The notes under the pieces were generated by a model that saw nothing but the letters and a program-made list of their open reading frames with translations, did not search any database and was not told where the DNA came from. From assembly GCF_016592575.1 (NCBI RefSeq), contig NZ_AP017470.1, positions 2,056,501-2,120,500 on the forward strand: a stretch of DNA of 64,000 bases. Reading direction: 5' to 3'. Positions 25,974 through 35,735 of the stretch are shown here, piece after piece; within the stretch, counting starts at the first letter, position 1; every line of letters starts with the position of its first letter. This stretch comes from Thermotomaculum hydrothermale (GTDB lineage Bacteria; Acidobacteriota; Holophagae; Thermotomaculales; Thermotomaculaceae). A program made the position numbers and the translations under genes.

Positions 25974-26708
25974 TTATTTTTTGCTTTCTGTTTTAACTTT
26001 TTTTAATGGCTTAACTGTAAAATCATCAAAAAAAACATATGAATCAGCCTTTGACCAAAGACCTATTCTCCCTGAAATAGGTGTTTTGTTTGTGTATGTT
26101 AAATAGAGTTTTCCATTCAAATAACCGTAAACCTTCCTGCCGTCAATTACAACCTTTAAGGTATGCCATACCTTTGACGGTGTCTTAACATTTCTTATCC
26201 ACTTTACAACAGAACGCCTTCCGTTTTTCAACCTGAACAAAACAAGGTTGTTTTCAAGGGGATTTGCCCTTATTACAAGGTAATCGCCATTTTTCTTTAT
26301 ATCAAAGGCAATTCCTGCCCCCTGGTCAATCCTTCCGCTTATCCCTTTAAACCTTACGGAGATTTCACCACCTGTAAAATTCTCAATACCTTTGAAAACT
26401 GTCAACGGAAAGTATTTGTAAGCCTGTACATTGTCTAAAAACTCTGCGTACCTCTCCCCGTATAACAATTTTGCCTTTTCAGCCACCCCTGAAGACATTG
26501 TTCCCCTTGCCCACTTTCTCCCGTCAACTGCGTAAACAATATTGTCTCCATCTCTGTCAAGGTGCCACAATCCAACAATTGAAGCAAAGTAAGATGATGT
26601 TTTATTACCCTTTTCACTGTCAAAATCCACCTTGATTACCGAAGACACTGCTAAAACACTTAAAGAAAAAAGGACACCGATTAAAAAAACACTTAAAACC
26701 TTTCTCAT
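25974..26708 (-). CDS. Exported lectin/glucanase-fold protein (DUF1080-like)
   Basis: This 244-residue protein has a signal peptide (1-22) and a concanavalin-like jelly-roll region. Family-like segments are GGEISVRFKGISG, GIAFDIKKNGDYLVIRAN, WHTLKVVIDGRKVYGYLNGKL and GRIGLWSKADSYVFFDDF. Such domains bind or cleave glycans. No catalytic residues can be assigned. It follows the ABC transporter genes by two bases and is probably in their operon. Confidence 0.75.
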   Translation of the reverse strand: MRKVLSVFLIGVLFSLSVLAVSSVIKVDFDSEKGNKTSSYFASIVGLWHLDRDGDNIVYAVDGRKWARGTMSSGVAEKAKLLYGERYAEFLDNVQAYKYFPLTVFKGIENFTGGEISVRFKGISGRIDQGAGIAFDIKKNGDYLVIRANPLENNLVLFRLKNGRRSVVKWIRNVKTPSKVWHTLKVVIDGRKVYGYLNGKLYLTYTNKTPISGRIGLWSKADSYVFFDDFTVKPLKKVKTESKK

Positions 26709-26710
26709 AT

Positions 26711-28036
26711 CTATCTCCTTAAAAAGTATTTAAATTTAACAAAAACAAGCATAAAAAGAAAAACCAGAGGGAATACAAAATAGTAAAGCACACTGATTAT
26801 TTTAAGATTTTTCCCTTTTAAAACAAGTGGATAGCCTTTGTAAGAATTGTCAGCATTAAAATCAATTTTAACTCCGCTTAATTTAGAGAGTATAATAAAA
26901 GCCTCTTCATTGCTGTTTGAGTATGTTGATTCACTCTTCCAGCCAGATTTTGTTTTAACAGAGTAAACAAATTTACCGTAATCTTTTTCCAGTTCTTCTC
27001 CCTTTACAAAAATCACCTCTGTGTCTGGCTTTACCATTAAAAACCTTTCAAGGAAATTCTCGTCATAGTCAATAAACCTTGAATCTGTTTTTCTAAAATA
27101 GAGTTTTATCTTAACATCTGGCAATTTTTTAACAGCATCTGCAATTTGCGGTTGAAACGAGTTCCTCCTGCTTTCTGTTAAATCCCTTTTAAAGGAGATT
27201 GAACCAATAAACATAAAAACAAAAAGGGAAACAACAATAACAAGCGCAATTAAACCAGCCCTGTATTTTAAATCAAACCTTAAAAACAAATAACCAAGCA
27301 AAGCAAAAAGAAAAATCAGGAAAATAAAGTACAAAAGGGAAGATAAAGAAAATATCCCATTTTCAAAATCCTTCAATCTTGAAGAGAGTGTAAAAGAGGA
27401 AAGTTTAATTACAATTTTTGAAAAACTCTGCGATTTAAGAAAATCAATAACCCACGAACCAACAACAAAAAAGAAACTAAAGATTGAGGCAGAAGAAATG
27501 CTTTTAAAAACAGAGGCTGAAAAGAGAGAGATAGAAACTATTGCAAGCCCGTAAAGAGTGTAACCTGAAATTAACAACAAAACCTCGCTTAAAGGCAAGT
27601 GGCCACCCTGAAGAAGCCAGAAAACAAAAAGTGGAATGTATAGAACAATTGAAAGCAAAACAGCAAAAAAGCCTGTTAAAAATTTGGAAAACAAGGTTTG
27701 AGAAAAAGTATAGCCTGATTGATAGGATAGGTATAAGGTATTATTCTCCCTCTCCCCTGACAAAAGAGAGATAATAGCAAAGGGAAGAATAAGGGAAAAG
27801 GCAATAAAAAGGGAACCAAAAGCAGGGACAATAACCCCGTAAACAGGCTCAAATGCCGCTGAATATAAATTGTCGTTTAATGCTGACATACTTCCCTTTG
27901 AATACAAGTCAACAGCGGTTAAAAAACTGTTTCCCGCAAAAAATGAGAGAATTACAAAAAAGAGATAGATTGAAACAGAGTATTTTAAAACAGCAAAATC
28001 CTTTTTCAAAAGTGTAAAAAAACCCATTCTCTTCAT
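26711..28036 (-). CDS. ABC-2 type transporter permease
   Basis: This 441-residue protein has an N-terminal helix, a cluster of about five more helices (roughly 70-265), an extracytoplasmic domain (about 280-405) and a last helix near the C-terminus. The layout is that of ABC-2 permeases with GldF/NosY-like topology. It overlaps the ATPase gene by four bases. The substrate is unknown. Confidence 0.85.
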   Translation of the reverse strand: MKRMGFFTLLKKDFAVLKYSVSIYLFFVILSFFAGNSFLTAVDLYSKGSMSALNDNLYSAAFEPVYGVIVPAFGSLFIAFSLILPFAIISLLSGERENNTLYLSYQSGYTFSQTLFSKFLTGFFAVLLSIVLYIPLFVFWLLQGGHLPLSEVLLLISGYTLYGLAIVSISLFSASVFKSISSASIFSFFFVVGSWVIDFLKSQSFSKIVIKLSSFTLSSRLKDFENGIFSLSSLLYFIFLIFLFALLGYLFLRFDLKYRAGLIALVIVVSLFVFMFIGSISFKRDLTESRRNSFQPQIADAVKKLPDVKIKLYFRKTDSRFIDYDENFLERFLMVKPDTEVIFVKGEELEKDYGKFVYSVKTKSGWKSESTYSNSNEEAFIILSKLSGVKIDFNADNSYKGYPLVLKGKNLKIISVLYYFVFPLVFLFMLVFVKFKYFLRR

Positions 28037-28740
28037 TTCAAAGCCTCAATAAAAACCTCTTCAAGGCTGCAATTTTGCACTTTGTATTTTTCACACAAAA
28101 AATTCAGATCACCCTTTTCAACAATTTTACCATTCTTTAAAAGAACAAAATAATTACACACCTTTTCAGCATTATTTAAGTCGTGAATTGAAATTACAAA
28201 TGTTCTTCCCCTCTTGTTTTCATTCTTTAAAAAATCAATTATTTCAATAAGTTGAATAGGGTCAAACCCGTCAAATGGTTCGTCTAAAAGGATTATTCTT
28301 TTGTCATTTGCAAGGGCGAAAAACAACTTTAACCTCTGTTTATAACCCTTTGAAAGGGAAAATATGTGCTTGTCTAAAACAGAGTTAATCCCAAGGGCTA
28401 ACTTCAATTCATCAAAGCTTTTTCCTGCTGATTCCTCAACAAAGTTAACAAACTCCCTCACTTTAAAAGAGGGATAGAGTATTAAATCCTCCGGTAAAAA
28501 TGAGATTTTTTCAACCCTTTCAAAAAAGGAAGGATTTTCAATGCCATCAACTTCAACAACCCCTGAATAGTGGGGAATTAAACCAGAAATTATCTTCATT
28601 AAAGTTGACTTCCCTGCACCGTTAGGCCCAACAATTCCTGCAATTACCCCATATTCAAAATCAAGGGATATATTGTTCAGTGCAAAGTAACCATTGTAAC
28701 TTTTGGCTATATTTTTCAACGAGATAACATAATTCTCCAT
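28033..28740 (-). CDS. ABC transporter ATP-binding protein
   Basis: This 235-residue ATPase shows Walker A (GPNGAGKST), Q-loop region (FLPEDLILYP), signature (LSKGYKQR), Walker B (RIILLDEPFDG) and switch His (ISIHD). It drives the permease encoded immediately downstream, to which it is coupled by an ATGA overlap. Confidence 0.93.
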   Translation of the reverse strand: MENYVISLKNIAKSYNGYFALNNISLDFEYGVIAGIVGPNGAGKSTLMKIISGLIPHYSGVVEVDGIENPSFFERVEKISFLPEDLILYPSFKVREFVNFVEESAGKSFDELKLALGINSVLDKHIFSLSKGYKQRLKLFFALANDKRIILLDEPFDGFDPIQLIEIIDFLKNENKRGRTFVISIHDLNNAEKVCNYFVLLKNGKIVEKGDLNFLCEKYKVQNCSLEEVFIEALK

Positions 28741-28831
28741 ACACTTCCAAAAAAACCACTTTTTAATAATTATAGCATTGTTGTGTTTTTTCTGCTTTAA
28801 AACTAATTAAAAGAAACAAGGTTTGTACATA

Positions 28832-31249
28832 TTATTTTATCTGTTTTCCTTCAATGACAGAAAACCTTGAACTACTTTCAGTTCCTTTTTCGTTAGTCTT
28901 TGGTTCAATATCAGTGACAACATAGCCAACATACCAGGGGTAAGAACCTTCTGGAACAAGGTCTCTATTTTTCAAATACCACAAATCGCTATTTTTTAAA
29001 TCCTTGTACAACCAGAAAGTTGTAAAATAGTATCCTGAAATTTTAGGACCTTTATCATCCTCTGTTAAATCATCTAATGACACTTCAATTCCCTTTGCAA
29101 GACTTGCTGTCACCTTCATAGATTGAGTAAAGGAAAATTTTCCCCCTGTTGAAACCTTGAAAACCTCTGGAACTACATCGTAACCAATATCAAATTCCAC
29201 TTCACTATTTGAAGAAGAACTTACTTCAGTTTCTGTTAAATCCTCAAAACCACCGTCTTCTCGTCCCCCATCACTTAACCAATATGAATAAACACTTGCA
29301 CCATAATCCCTTGCGTTCACAAGAAAACTTCTATCGGGGTTTCCCTCTGTAGTCCAGACAGACATATCCGCATCGTTTACCCTGTCAGAGTCTATTCCGA
29401 ATTTTTCAAGAGGTACATCAATCTCTTTTATCTGGCCTTTTTCACTTACAAACCTGTAAACAACAGGTGCTTTACTTTTGTTTTTATCACTATAATCGTT
29501 CTCCCACCAGGGAAAAATAGCATAGGGAAACCTGTAAACCACAGGTACAAGGTATAGAAGAATCCCATTTTTCTGGTTGTTTTCTTTTAACTCAAAGGTA
29601 ATTGTTTGATTGGACGTTGTTTTATGTGTTCTCCCGTTCTCTTGGATAAAGGTTTTTGCAAATTTTAATGAATAATCAAAAGCTTCCACATTCAAATTAA
29701 CCCCAATATACCATTGTTCTTCTGATTCAACAGAAAAAGTAGTAGAAATTTCCGACTGTTCCACATACTTTAGAGAGGTAGGAGCAAGATTAGCATTGTG
29801 TTCATGCCATATATCCCAATCAACAGGGCAGGGAGGTGCCCCTTCTATTAAACCTATTAAAGACCAGGTTTTTTTAATTTTTTCACCGTATTTGTCCACC
29901 TTGTTCAAGTCTTCGCTGTGAACTATTCTATCCTTAATACAATGCCATGAGTCCGATTTAAATCCCCTTCCTCTCACATAACCGTGTTTATCTGTAAAAA
30001 ACATCCAGATTCTCTGTCTATAATATGCCCTTGCATTATAGTTTTCTATGTCATCGTCTTTATATGGCACCAACAAAGAATTTACACTAAGATTCATTCT
30101 GTCCCATTCATCCGGGTAGGCGTCTTTGTTCTCAAGATGAATTTCTCCCTTGGCAATTAAAGGGTAACCTTCTTTTATTGCATATGTGTGGTAATAAAAA
30201 TGCCCTTTATCGGAAATCCAGTGCAAACCATCCCAGTGTCCGTCTGTAAAATGATTGTAAAAAACCTGAATTCTATCCATAATATCAGGATTTCCTCTGG
30301 GGTTACTATCTCCACCTTTAATTGTTCCTTTTGCAACCCTTACTGAAAAAGGATAATCGCTTTTGTAAATGTGTCCGTATTTGTGTGTTTTAGTGTTAAA
30401 GATTACAACCCCTCCACCCTTATTCTCTTTGTCCTTGGTTTTCTCAGCACTATAAGCAATTAATAAACGAGGGCTTCCATCTGGATGAGAAAACCAGGTA
30501 ATCTGGTAGGGGTGCTGAGATGATTTTCTGTCAACATCCAGAGTATATGTGTCAATAATTTTCAATTCTTTGTCTTCGTTAAAATACGCTTTTTTTACAT
30601 GAACTTCATGTGAATAATAATGAAAATCATAGTCATCATCAAATCTACTATCGTAAACAAGATAAATTTTATCTCCTATCACACATGCATCCCTGTAAAC
30701 AGGTGTTTCTTCATCAGATTTAACATACTTTAAAAGGTGCCATTTTGCCTCTTTTTTAAGAGATTTTGCATAAAACCAGGCCGCTGCTTTCCCTTGATAA
30801 ATCAATTGCCCGGAAGCTAAATCGTACAAATATTTATTAAAAACCAGGTAAACATAGTAATTTTCATTGTAATAAAAAATAAAAGGGTCTGAAATTGCCT
30901 CAAAATCAAAACCATTTATTTCCTGGCATATTGTTTTTACAAATTTAAACTTTCCATTTTCATAATCAAAAACCATAAGACTCATTCGACTGAAATTTTG
31001 CACTGAAATTGCATAAATATTCTCTCCCATTCCCTGAAATCTGTACCATGCCCTATCCTTCACAGGGTTCCATTCATGGTCTTTATCCCAGAAAAAAGAA
31101 TAATCCCCTTTAATATTTGAATAATGAACCCCTTCAAGCAATGCCGGTGGTTCTTTTACAATTTCTTCCTCTCTCGGCAATGCAGCATTCGATAATATAC
31201 AGAAAAAGAATGCTGAAAAAAATAATAAAAAATACCTTTTCAAGTACAT
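28832..31249 (-). CDS. Large exported protein of unknown family
   Basis: This 805-residue protein has a signal peptide (1-22). Residues of about 30-470 show repeating aromatic beta blades (DPFIFYYNENYYVYLVF, RDACVIGDKIYLVYDS), suggesting a propeller like those of GH43-type proteins. The C-terminal third is rich in alternating Ser/Thr strands (TEVSSSSNSEVEFDIGY, GGKFSFTQSMKVTASLA), reminiscent of aerolysin-type beta-hairpin regions. Neither assignment is secure. It is a single-gene unit with GGAG before the ATG. Confidence 0.6.
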   Translation of the reverse strand: MYLKRYFLLFFSAFFFCILSNAALPREEEIVKEPPALLEGVHYSNIKGDYSFFWDKDHEWNPVKDRAWYRFQGMGENIYAISVQNFSRMSLMVFDYENGKFKFVKTICQEINGFDFEAISDPFIFYYNENYYVYLVFNKYLYDLASGQLIYQGKAAAWFYAKSLKKEAKWHLLKYVKSDEETPVYRDACVIGDKIYLVYDSRFDDDYDFHYYSHEVHVKKAYFNEDKELKIIDTYTLDVDRKSSQHPYQITWFSHPDGSPRLLIAYSAEKTKDKENKGGGVVIFNTKTHKYGHIYKSDYPFSVRVAKGTIKGGDSNPRGNPDIMDRIQVFYNHFTDGHWDGLHWISDKGHFYYHTYAIKEGYPLIAKGEIHLENKDAYPDEWDRMNLSVNSLLVPYKDDDIENYNARAYYRQRIWMFFTDKHGYVRGRGFKSDSWHCIKDRIVHSEDLNKVDKYGEKIKKTWSLIGLIEGAPPCPVDWDIWHEHNANLAPTSLKYVEQSEISTTFSVESEEQWYIGVNLNVEAFDYSLKFAKTFIQENGRTHKTTSNQTITFELKENNQKNGILLYLVPVVYRFPYAIFPWWENDYSDKNKSKAPVVYRFVSEKGQIKEIDVPLEKFGIDSDRVNDADMSVWTTEGNPDRSFLVNARDYGASVYSYWLSDGGREDGGFEDLTETEVSSSSNSEVEFDIGYDVVPEVFKVSTGGKFSFTQSMKVTASLAKGIEVSLDDLTEDDKGPKISGYYFTTFWLYKDLKNSDLWYLKNRDLVPEGSYPWYVGYVVTDIEPKTNEKGTESSSRFSVIEGKQIK

Positions 31250-31542
31250 AATAATCTCCTTTTGTTTTTAAAATTTTCCCCAAAGGATTAAACAGGAAAG
31301 TATTTAACCAAACTTTGAAGAATTATTTGGTATTAATATAATACCTTTTTTGGGAAAAAACAATCAATTCTGTGAAAATCCTGTGAAAAAATTGAAGAAA
31401 ATTGTGTGAAAAATTTAAAATTTTACAAAAAAATCAAAATTCATACATGGATTTTAAGAGGGTTTTAGAATATCAGAAATACTAACCCATTAGAAAAAAG
31501 AAAAAATGTTTTAAAACAAAAATATGGGAGAATTAAAGGAAA

Positions 31543-33228
31543 TCAGATTTCGCAAACAACAACTTTATTTTTCCCGCTCTTTTTACCTTTGTAAAGTGCT
31601 TTATCGGCTAACTCAATAGTGTGTTCCACACTTTTCTGGAATTCGCAAACTCCAAACGTTAAAGTCACATTGAAATCAATTTTGCCTGCTGAAAACTTTT
31701 TGCTTTCGGCAAGTTTTCTTAATTTTTCAAGAACCTTTTCAGCAGCTTTTATATCTGTTTCAGGTAAAAAGATTAAAAATTCTTCTCCACCCCACCTTGC
31801 AACAAAGTCAGTATTTCTTAAATTTTCTTTTAATATAGAGGCTATCCCTTTCAAAACAATGTCCCCTATAGAGTGTCCGTATGTATCATTTACCTTTTTA
31901 AAATAGTCTATATCGCATATTGAAATGCAAAAAGGCCTTTTGGTTCTCTCAAACCTCTCCTTTTCTATATCAATAATCTCAAGTATAGCCCTTCTGTTGT
32001 AAAGGTTGGTCAACGGGTCTTTTTTGGAGAGCATGTCAAGATAGGCATTTATTTTTTGTTTTGTTTTATAACGATAGTAGAGAAAACCTAAAATTATCAA
32101 AGCAAGGAAAAGCGCCAATATAGACAACTCTGCAACAAGTTCCCTTATCTTTTTCTCCTTTTCAAGGACAAGCATTTTTTGCCTGTTTTTCTCTTTAACA
32201 AGGTATGACATAAAGTCTTCAACTTTTTCAAAGTTTTTGTAATCAAAAAATTCCTCAGCCAACTTTTCATATTTGTTTCTATATTTTGCAGCCTTATCAA
32301 GATCTCCTGTTGCAGAATACAATTTGTAAAAAGCCATATAAATTGTTCTTAAAACCTCAAAGTCATCTTCAGCAATTTTTTCAGCAAGGTTCTGGTATTT
32401 AAGAGAATTTTTAAAATCTCCCTTTGCAAAGTAAAGTTCTCCTAACCCGCTGTAAATATAGGGAAGCATGTCGTTATAACCCCTTTCAAGAGCAAGTTTT
32501 AGAGCAATGTTATGAAACTTCTGGGACTCATTTAAATTCCCCGCTTTTAAATACTGATAGGCAAGGTTATTTGCAGAAAAGCAAAGATTATAATAATCTT
32601 TCTGAGTGAAAAAATAATTGTATGCCAAAAGGCTGTATTTAACCGCAAGGTCTAATTTCCCCATTTGCGAATAACTTTGCCCTATATTTAAGTAATTTAC
32701 ATACTTTTCTGCATAATCTTTTGCTTTTTCACGATACTTATTTGACATTTTATAAAACTCAATAGACTTTTTATAAAACCTTAAAACCTCAAAAAGTGAG
32801 CCTAAATTGGTGTACATAGCTGCTTTCTTTTTAAACCTTAAATTTCTGTCCTTTATTTTTTCAACTGCAACGAGGGCTTTCTGATAGTATTCAAATGCTT
32901 TTGCAAAGTTTTTTTCTCTTTTATAGCAAATCCCCATACTTACATAAGCGTAATAAATACCTTTATTATCTTGAAGTTTTTTGCACAAATTTCCATACAT
33001 TTGATAATACTTTATAGCTTCATTATTCTTTCTTTCACTATCAAGTTTGTCAGCGTAATTTTTTAGTTTGTTAGCCTGTTCAATTAACTTCTGGTCTGTG
33101 TCCTTTTGAAAGCCGAAGTTTTGAAAACCTACATTTAGACAATCAACACCAATCCTATCTCCTAATGAAAAAAGAGTGAAAACTAATATAAAAAAAACAA
33201 ATAACACAAAAATTTTAGATTTTTTCAT
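31543..33228 (-). CDS. TPR-repeat membrane diguanylate cyclase
   Basis: This 561-residue protein has a signal-like N-terminal helix, tetratricopeptide repeats across about 60-340, a membrane helix (about 375-393) and a GGDEF domain (405-561). The active site reads GGEEF and the product-inhibition RxxD site is present five residues before it (RNTD). It should make cyclic di-GMP in response to a periplasmic signal bound by the TPRs. The segment before the gene (31250-31542) holds AT-rich DNA with no gene that I can see. Confidence 0.9.
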   Translation of the reverse strand: MKKSKIFVLFVFFILVFTLFSLGDRIGVDCLNVGFQNFGFQKDTDQKLIEQANKLKNYADKLDSERKNNEAIKYYQMYGNLCKKLQDNKGIYYAYVSMGICYKREKNFAKAFEYYQKALVAVEKIKDRNLRFKKKAAMYTNLGSLFEVLRFYKKSIEFYKMSNKYREKAKDYAEKYVNYLNIGQSYSQMGKLDLAVKYSLLAYNYFFTQKDYYNLCFSANNLAYQYLKAGNLNESQKFHNIALKLALERGYNDMLPYIYSGLGELYFAKGDFKNSLKYQNLAEKIAEDDFEVLRTIYMAFYKLYSATGDLDKAAKYRNKYEKLAEEFFDYKNFEKVEDFMSYLVKEKNRQKMLVLEKEKKIRELVAELSILALFLALIILGFLYYRYKTKQKINAYLDMLSKKDPLTNLYNRRAILEIIDIEKERFERTKRPFCISICDIDYFKKVNDTYGHSIGDIVLKGIASILKENLRNTDFVARWGGEEFLIFLPETDIKAAEKVLEKLRKLAESKKFSAGKIDFNVTLTFGVCEFQKSVEHTIELADKALYKGKKSGKNKVVVCEI

Positions 33229-33251
33229 AAATTGATTTTATCACGGAGAAT

Positions 33252-34565
33252 TTAAAAATCAAAATTCATTGCAAAAACTTTTAAAGATTCAAGACTTCTT
33301 TCAGCAATTTTAAGCCTTCTTTCCTTTTTATTTCTTATCTTGACTTTTAAATCTGGAATAAGGGAATAGGTTATATTTGTAGGCTGAAAATTGTGTGAAA
33401 AGGTGGATATGTGTTGTGACAAACCATTTAAAGCAGTCTCCTCAGGAAAGGGAATTGGTTCTTTTCCCTGTAAAATGTTCCATACAAAAAAACCAACCAT
33501 CAAACCGCTTGCAGCTGATTCAACATAGCCTTCGACCCCTGAAATCTGGCCTGCAAAGAAAATTGTTTTATCCTTCTTCATTCTAAAAAACCTGTCAAGT
33601 ATCTCAGGTGAATTTATATAGGTGTTTCTGTGCATTCTCCCAAACCTTTCAAACCTTGCATTTTCAAGGCCTGGAATAAGAGAAAACACCCTCTTTTGTT
33701 CAGGATAGGTTAAATGAGTTTGAAAACCAACAATATTGTAAAACCTTCCATTACTGTCTTCCCTTCTTAACTGAACAACAGCATAAAACTCTTCATTTGT
33801 CTCAGGGTGTTTCAAACCAACAGGCTTTAAAGGGCCAAAACGAAGGGCATCTTCCCCCCTCTTTGCTATCTCTTCCACAGGCAAACATCCCTCAAAAAGC
33901 TTTTTATCCTTTTCAAAATCCCTTAATTTAACTGTTTCAGCGTTTATCAACTCTTTCCAGAATTTCAAATATTCTTCTTTTTTCATAGGGCAATTAAGGT
34001 AATCACCACCTTCCCCTTTCCCATACCTTGAAGCAAAAAAGGCTTTTGTATAGTCAATTGTCTCCCCATCAACAATTGGTGCTATTGCGTCAAAGAAAAA
34101 GAGATTTTGGCTTCCAGTTTTTTTCATTATCCATTCAGTTAAGGGTTTTGTTGCAAGAGGGCCTGCCGCAATAATCTTTATACCCTCTAATTCGTCTGGA
34201 TTTTCAACCTCTTTACAAATAACCTCTATATTTTTTTTTGAGTTGAGACTCTCAGTAATGCACTGTTCAAATTTGTGTCTGTCAACGGCAAGTGCTCCCC
34301 CTGCAGGAATCTTAGTTTTTTCAGCGCATCTCATTACAAGGGAGTTTAAAAGCCTCATCTCAGCCTTTAACAAACCTACTGCGTTTGTAAGAGAATCCCC
34401 CCTTAATGAGTTTGAGCATAATAATTCCCCGAAGTTTGGGCTTTTATGCCCCTCTGTAAACTTTTCAGGCTTAATATCGTAAAGCTTAACCTTAATTCCT
34501 CTATTTGCAAGAAAATAGGCGGCTTCACTTCCTGCAAGCCCTGCCCCGATAATGTGAACAACCAC
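33252..34565 (-). CDS. trmFO: tRNA uridine-54 C5 methyltransferase, folate/FAD-dependent
   Basis: This 437-residue flavoprotein is related to MnmG. It methylates U54 of tRNA using methylenetetrahydrofolate. The N-terminal dinucleotide motif is VHIIGAGLAGSEAA; GELLCSNSLRGDS, FQTHLTYPEQKRVF and GQISGVEGYVESAASG are TrmFO signatures. It is a family typical of bacteria without TrmA. Confidence 0.96.
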   Translation of the reverse strand: MVVHIIGAGLAGSEAAYFLANRGIKVKLYDIKPEKFTEGHKSPNFGELLCSNSLRGDSLTNAVGLLKAEMRLLNSLVMRCAEKTKIPAGGALAVDRHKFEQCITESLNSKKNIEVICKEVENPDELEGIKIIAAGPLATKPLTEWIMKKTGSQNLFFFDAIAPIVDGETIDYTKAFFASRYGKGEGGDYLNCPMKKEEYLKFWKELINAETVKLRDFEKDKKLFEGCLPVEEIAKRGEDALRFGPLKPVGLKHPETNEEFYAVVQLRREDSNGRFYNIVGFQTHLTYPEQKRVFSLIPGLENARFERFGRMHRNTYINSPEILDRFFRMKKDKTIFFAGQISGVEGYVESAASGLMVGFFVWNILQGKEPIPFPEETALNGLSQHISTFSHNFQPTNITYSLIPDLKVKIRNKKERRLKIAERSLESLKVFAMNFDF

Positions 34566-34599
34566 CCAACCCCCCTTTTTTAAAAGACAGGTTTAATGC

Positions 34600-34605
34600 T
34601 ATAAT
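34600..34605 (+). promoter_or_regulatory. Possible -10 box for 34641-36862
   Basis: TATAAT lies 35 bases before the ATG at 34641, in the space between divergent genes. The -35 region is only T-rich. Confidence 0.35.
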
Positions 34606-34640
34606 ATTTTTAAAATCTTTTCAAAGATTTGGGGGTTAAT

Positions 34641-35735
34641 ATGAGAAAAATTCTTTTTTACCTTCTGGTTATTTTTTTTACCAGCATATTTTCTTTTTCA
34701 GCAACCGTTGATTTCAAGATTGATACGATAGAAAAAACAGACAAAGGATTTCTAATCAAAGGAACAGTTACAGGAAGCGACCTTAATTCAGGGGGAATAC
34801 CTGAAAAAGACACTGTAACAATCAATGCAGAAATCCCAACAGGTGCAAACTTTAGCTATCCGGCATTTGCTGAATGGTACTCTATAAGAGATGGAAAGTT
34901 GGGGGCTGGAAAACGCCTGTTAACTGATGAAGAGGTAAAGGGAATTAATGTCAAAGTAATCAGTATTTTCTCAGCTGTATTGAGACCCCCTAATGTCTGG
35001 TATAACTATGGCGGTTTAGGAAACTGGGAAAAGAAAGCTCCGCCAGAGGTTACTGTAAACTTTTCTGGATACATTCCCTCTGAATATGCGGGAAAAACAG
35101 TTAGAATCCATGCAATATTACAGCATGTTGTCGGTGGGCCTTATGCAAATTGGCCGGGAATAACCTATGCAAACAAGGCAATTGAAATAACACTGCCTTC
35201 ATCAGGAACAGTATCAGGCAATAGTGGTTTTTCATCACCAATTGGATTAAGTGGTTCACTCCCCAGCAATGATAATCAGGGAAACATAACCCCTTCAACA
35301 AAAACCATTCCACCAAAAAAAGAAAACCCCTGTAAAAAATATCTTGATGAAATGAAAAAATACGGAATCAACGAAAACAGCATAGATAGCCTTGAAGAGA
35401 AAATAGTAAGAATTAAAGAGGAAATAAAAGAAGAACAAAAGATTATATCAAAACTAAAAAAAGAAAGGGATAAAGTGATAACAGGCAAGACTTTCTCTTC
35501 AGTTTATAAATCAATTGGAGAAGACATTGAGAGAACAAAAAAACTTGGGCAAATAGGAACAAATGCAAATTTAGTTCTTGGTGAACTTGACGACAATGTA
35601 AAATTACACAGATTGGACAGCATTATAGAGGCAAGGAAGAGGGCTATTAAGGAAGCAAAAGATAAGATTAATTCAATTCGTTACCAGATAAGATTAATTT
35701 ACAAATACAGGGCCTGCAAGGAGGCTAACAAATGA
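34641..35735 (+). CDS. Exported protein with C-terminal coiled coil
   Basis: The ATG at 34641 follows GGGGG by five bases and opens with a signal peptide (MRKILFYLLVIFFTSIFSFS); an in-frame TTG at 34629 would overlap the ribosome site. The product is 364 residues. An N-terminal beta domain (20-170) is followed by a Ser/Gly/Pro linker and a long charged coiled coil (about 225-355). It overlaps the next gene by four bases, so they probably act together. The family is not recognised. Confidence 0.7.
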   Translation: MRKILFYLLVIFFTSIFSFSATVDFKIDTIEKTDKGFLIKGTVTGSDLNSGGIPEKDTVTINAEIPTGANFSYPAFAEWYSIRDGKLGAGKRLLTDEEVKGINVKVISIFSAVLRPPNVWYNYGGLGNWEKKAPPEVTVNFSGYIPSEYAGKTVRIHAILQHVVGGPYANWPGITYANKAIEITLPSSGTVSGNSGFSSPIGLSGSLPSNDNQGNITPSTKTIPPKKENPCKKYLDEMKKYGINENSIDSLEEKIVRIKEEIKEEQKIISKLKKERDKVITGKTFSSVYKSIGEDIERTKKLGQIGTNANLVLGELDDNVKLHRLDSIIEARKRAIKEAKDKINSIRYQIRLIYKYRACKEANK

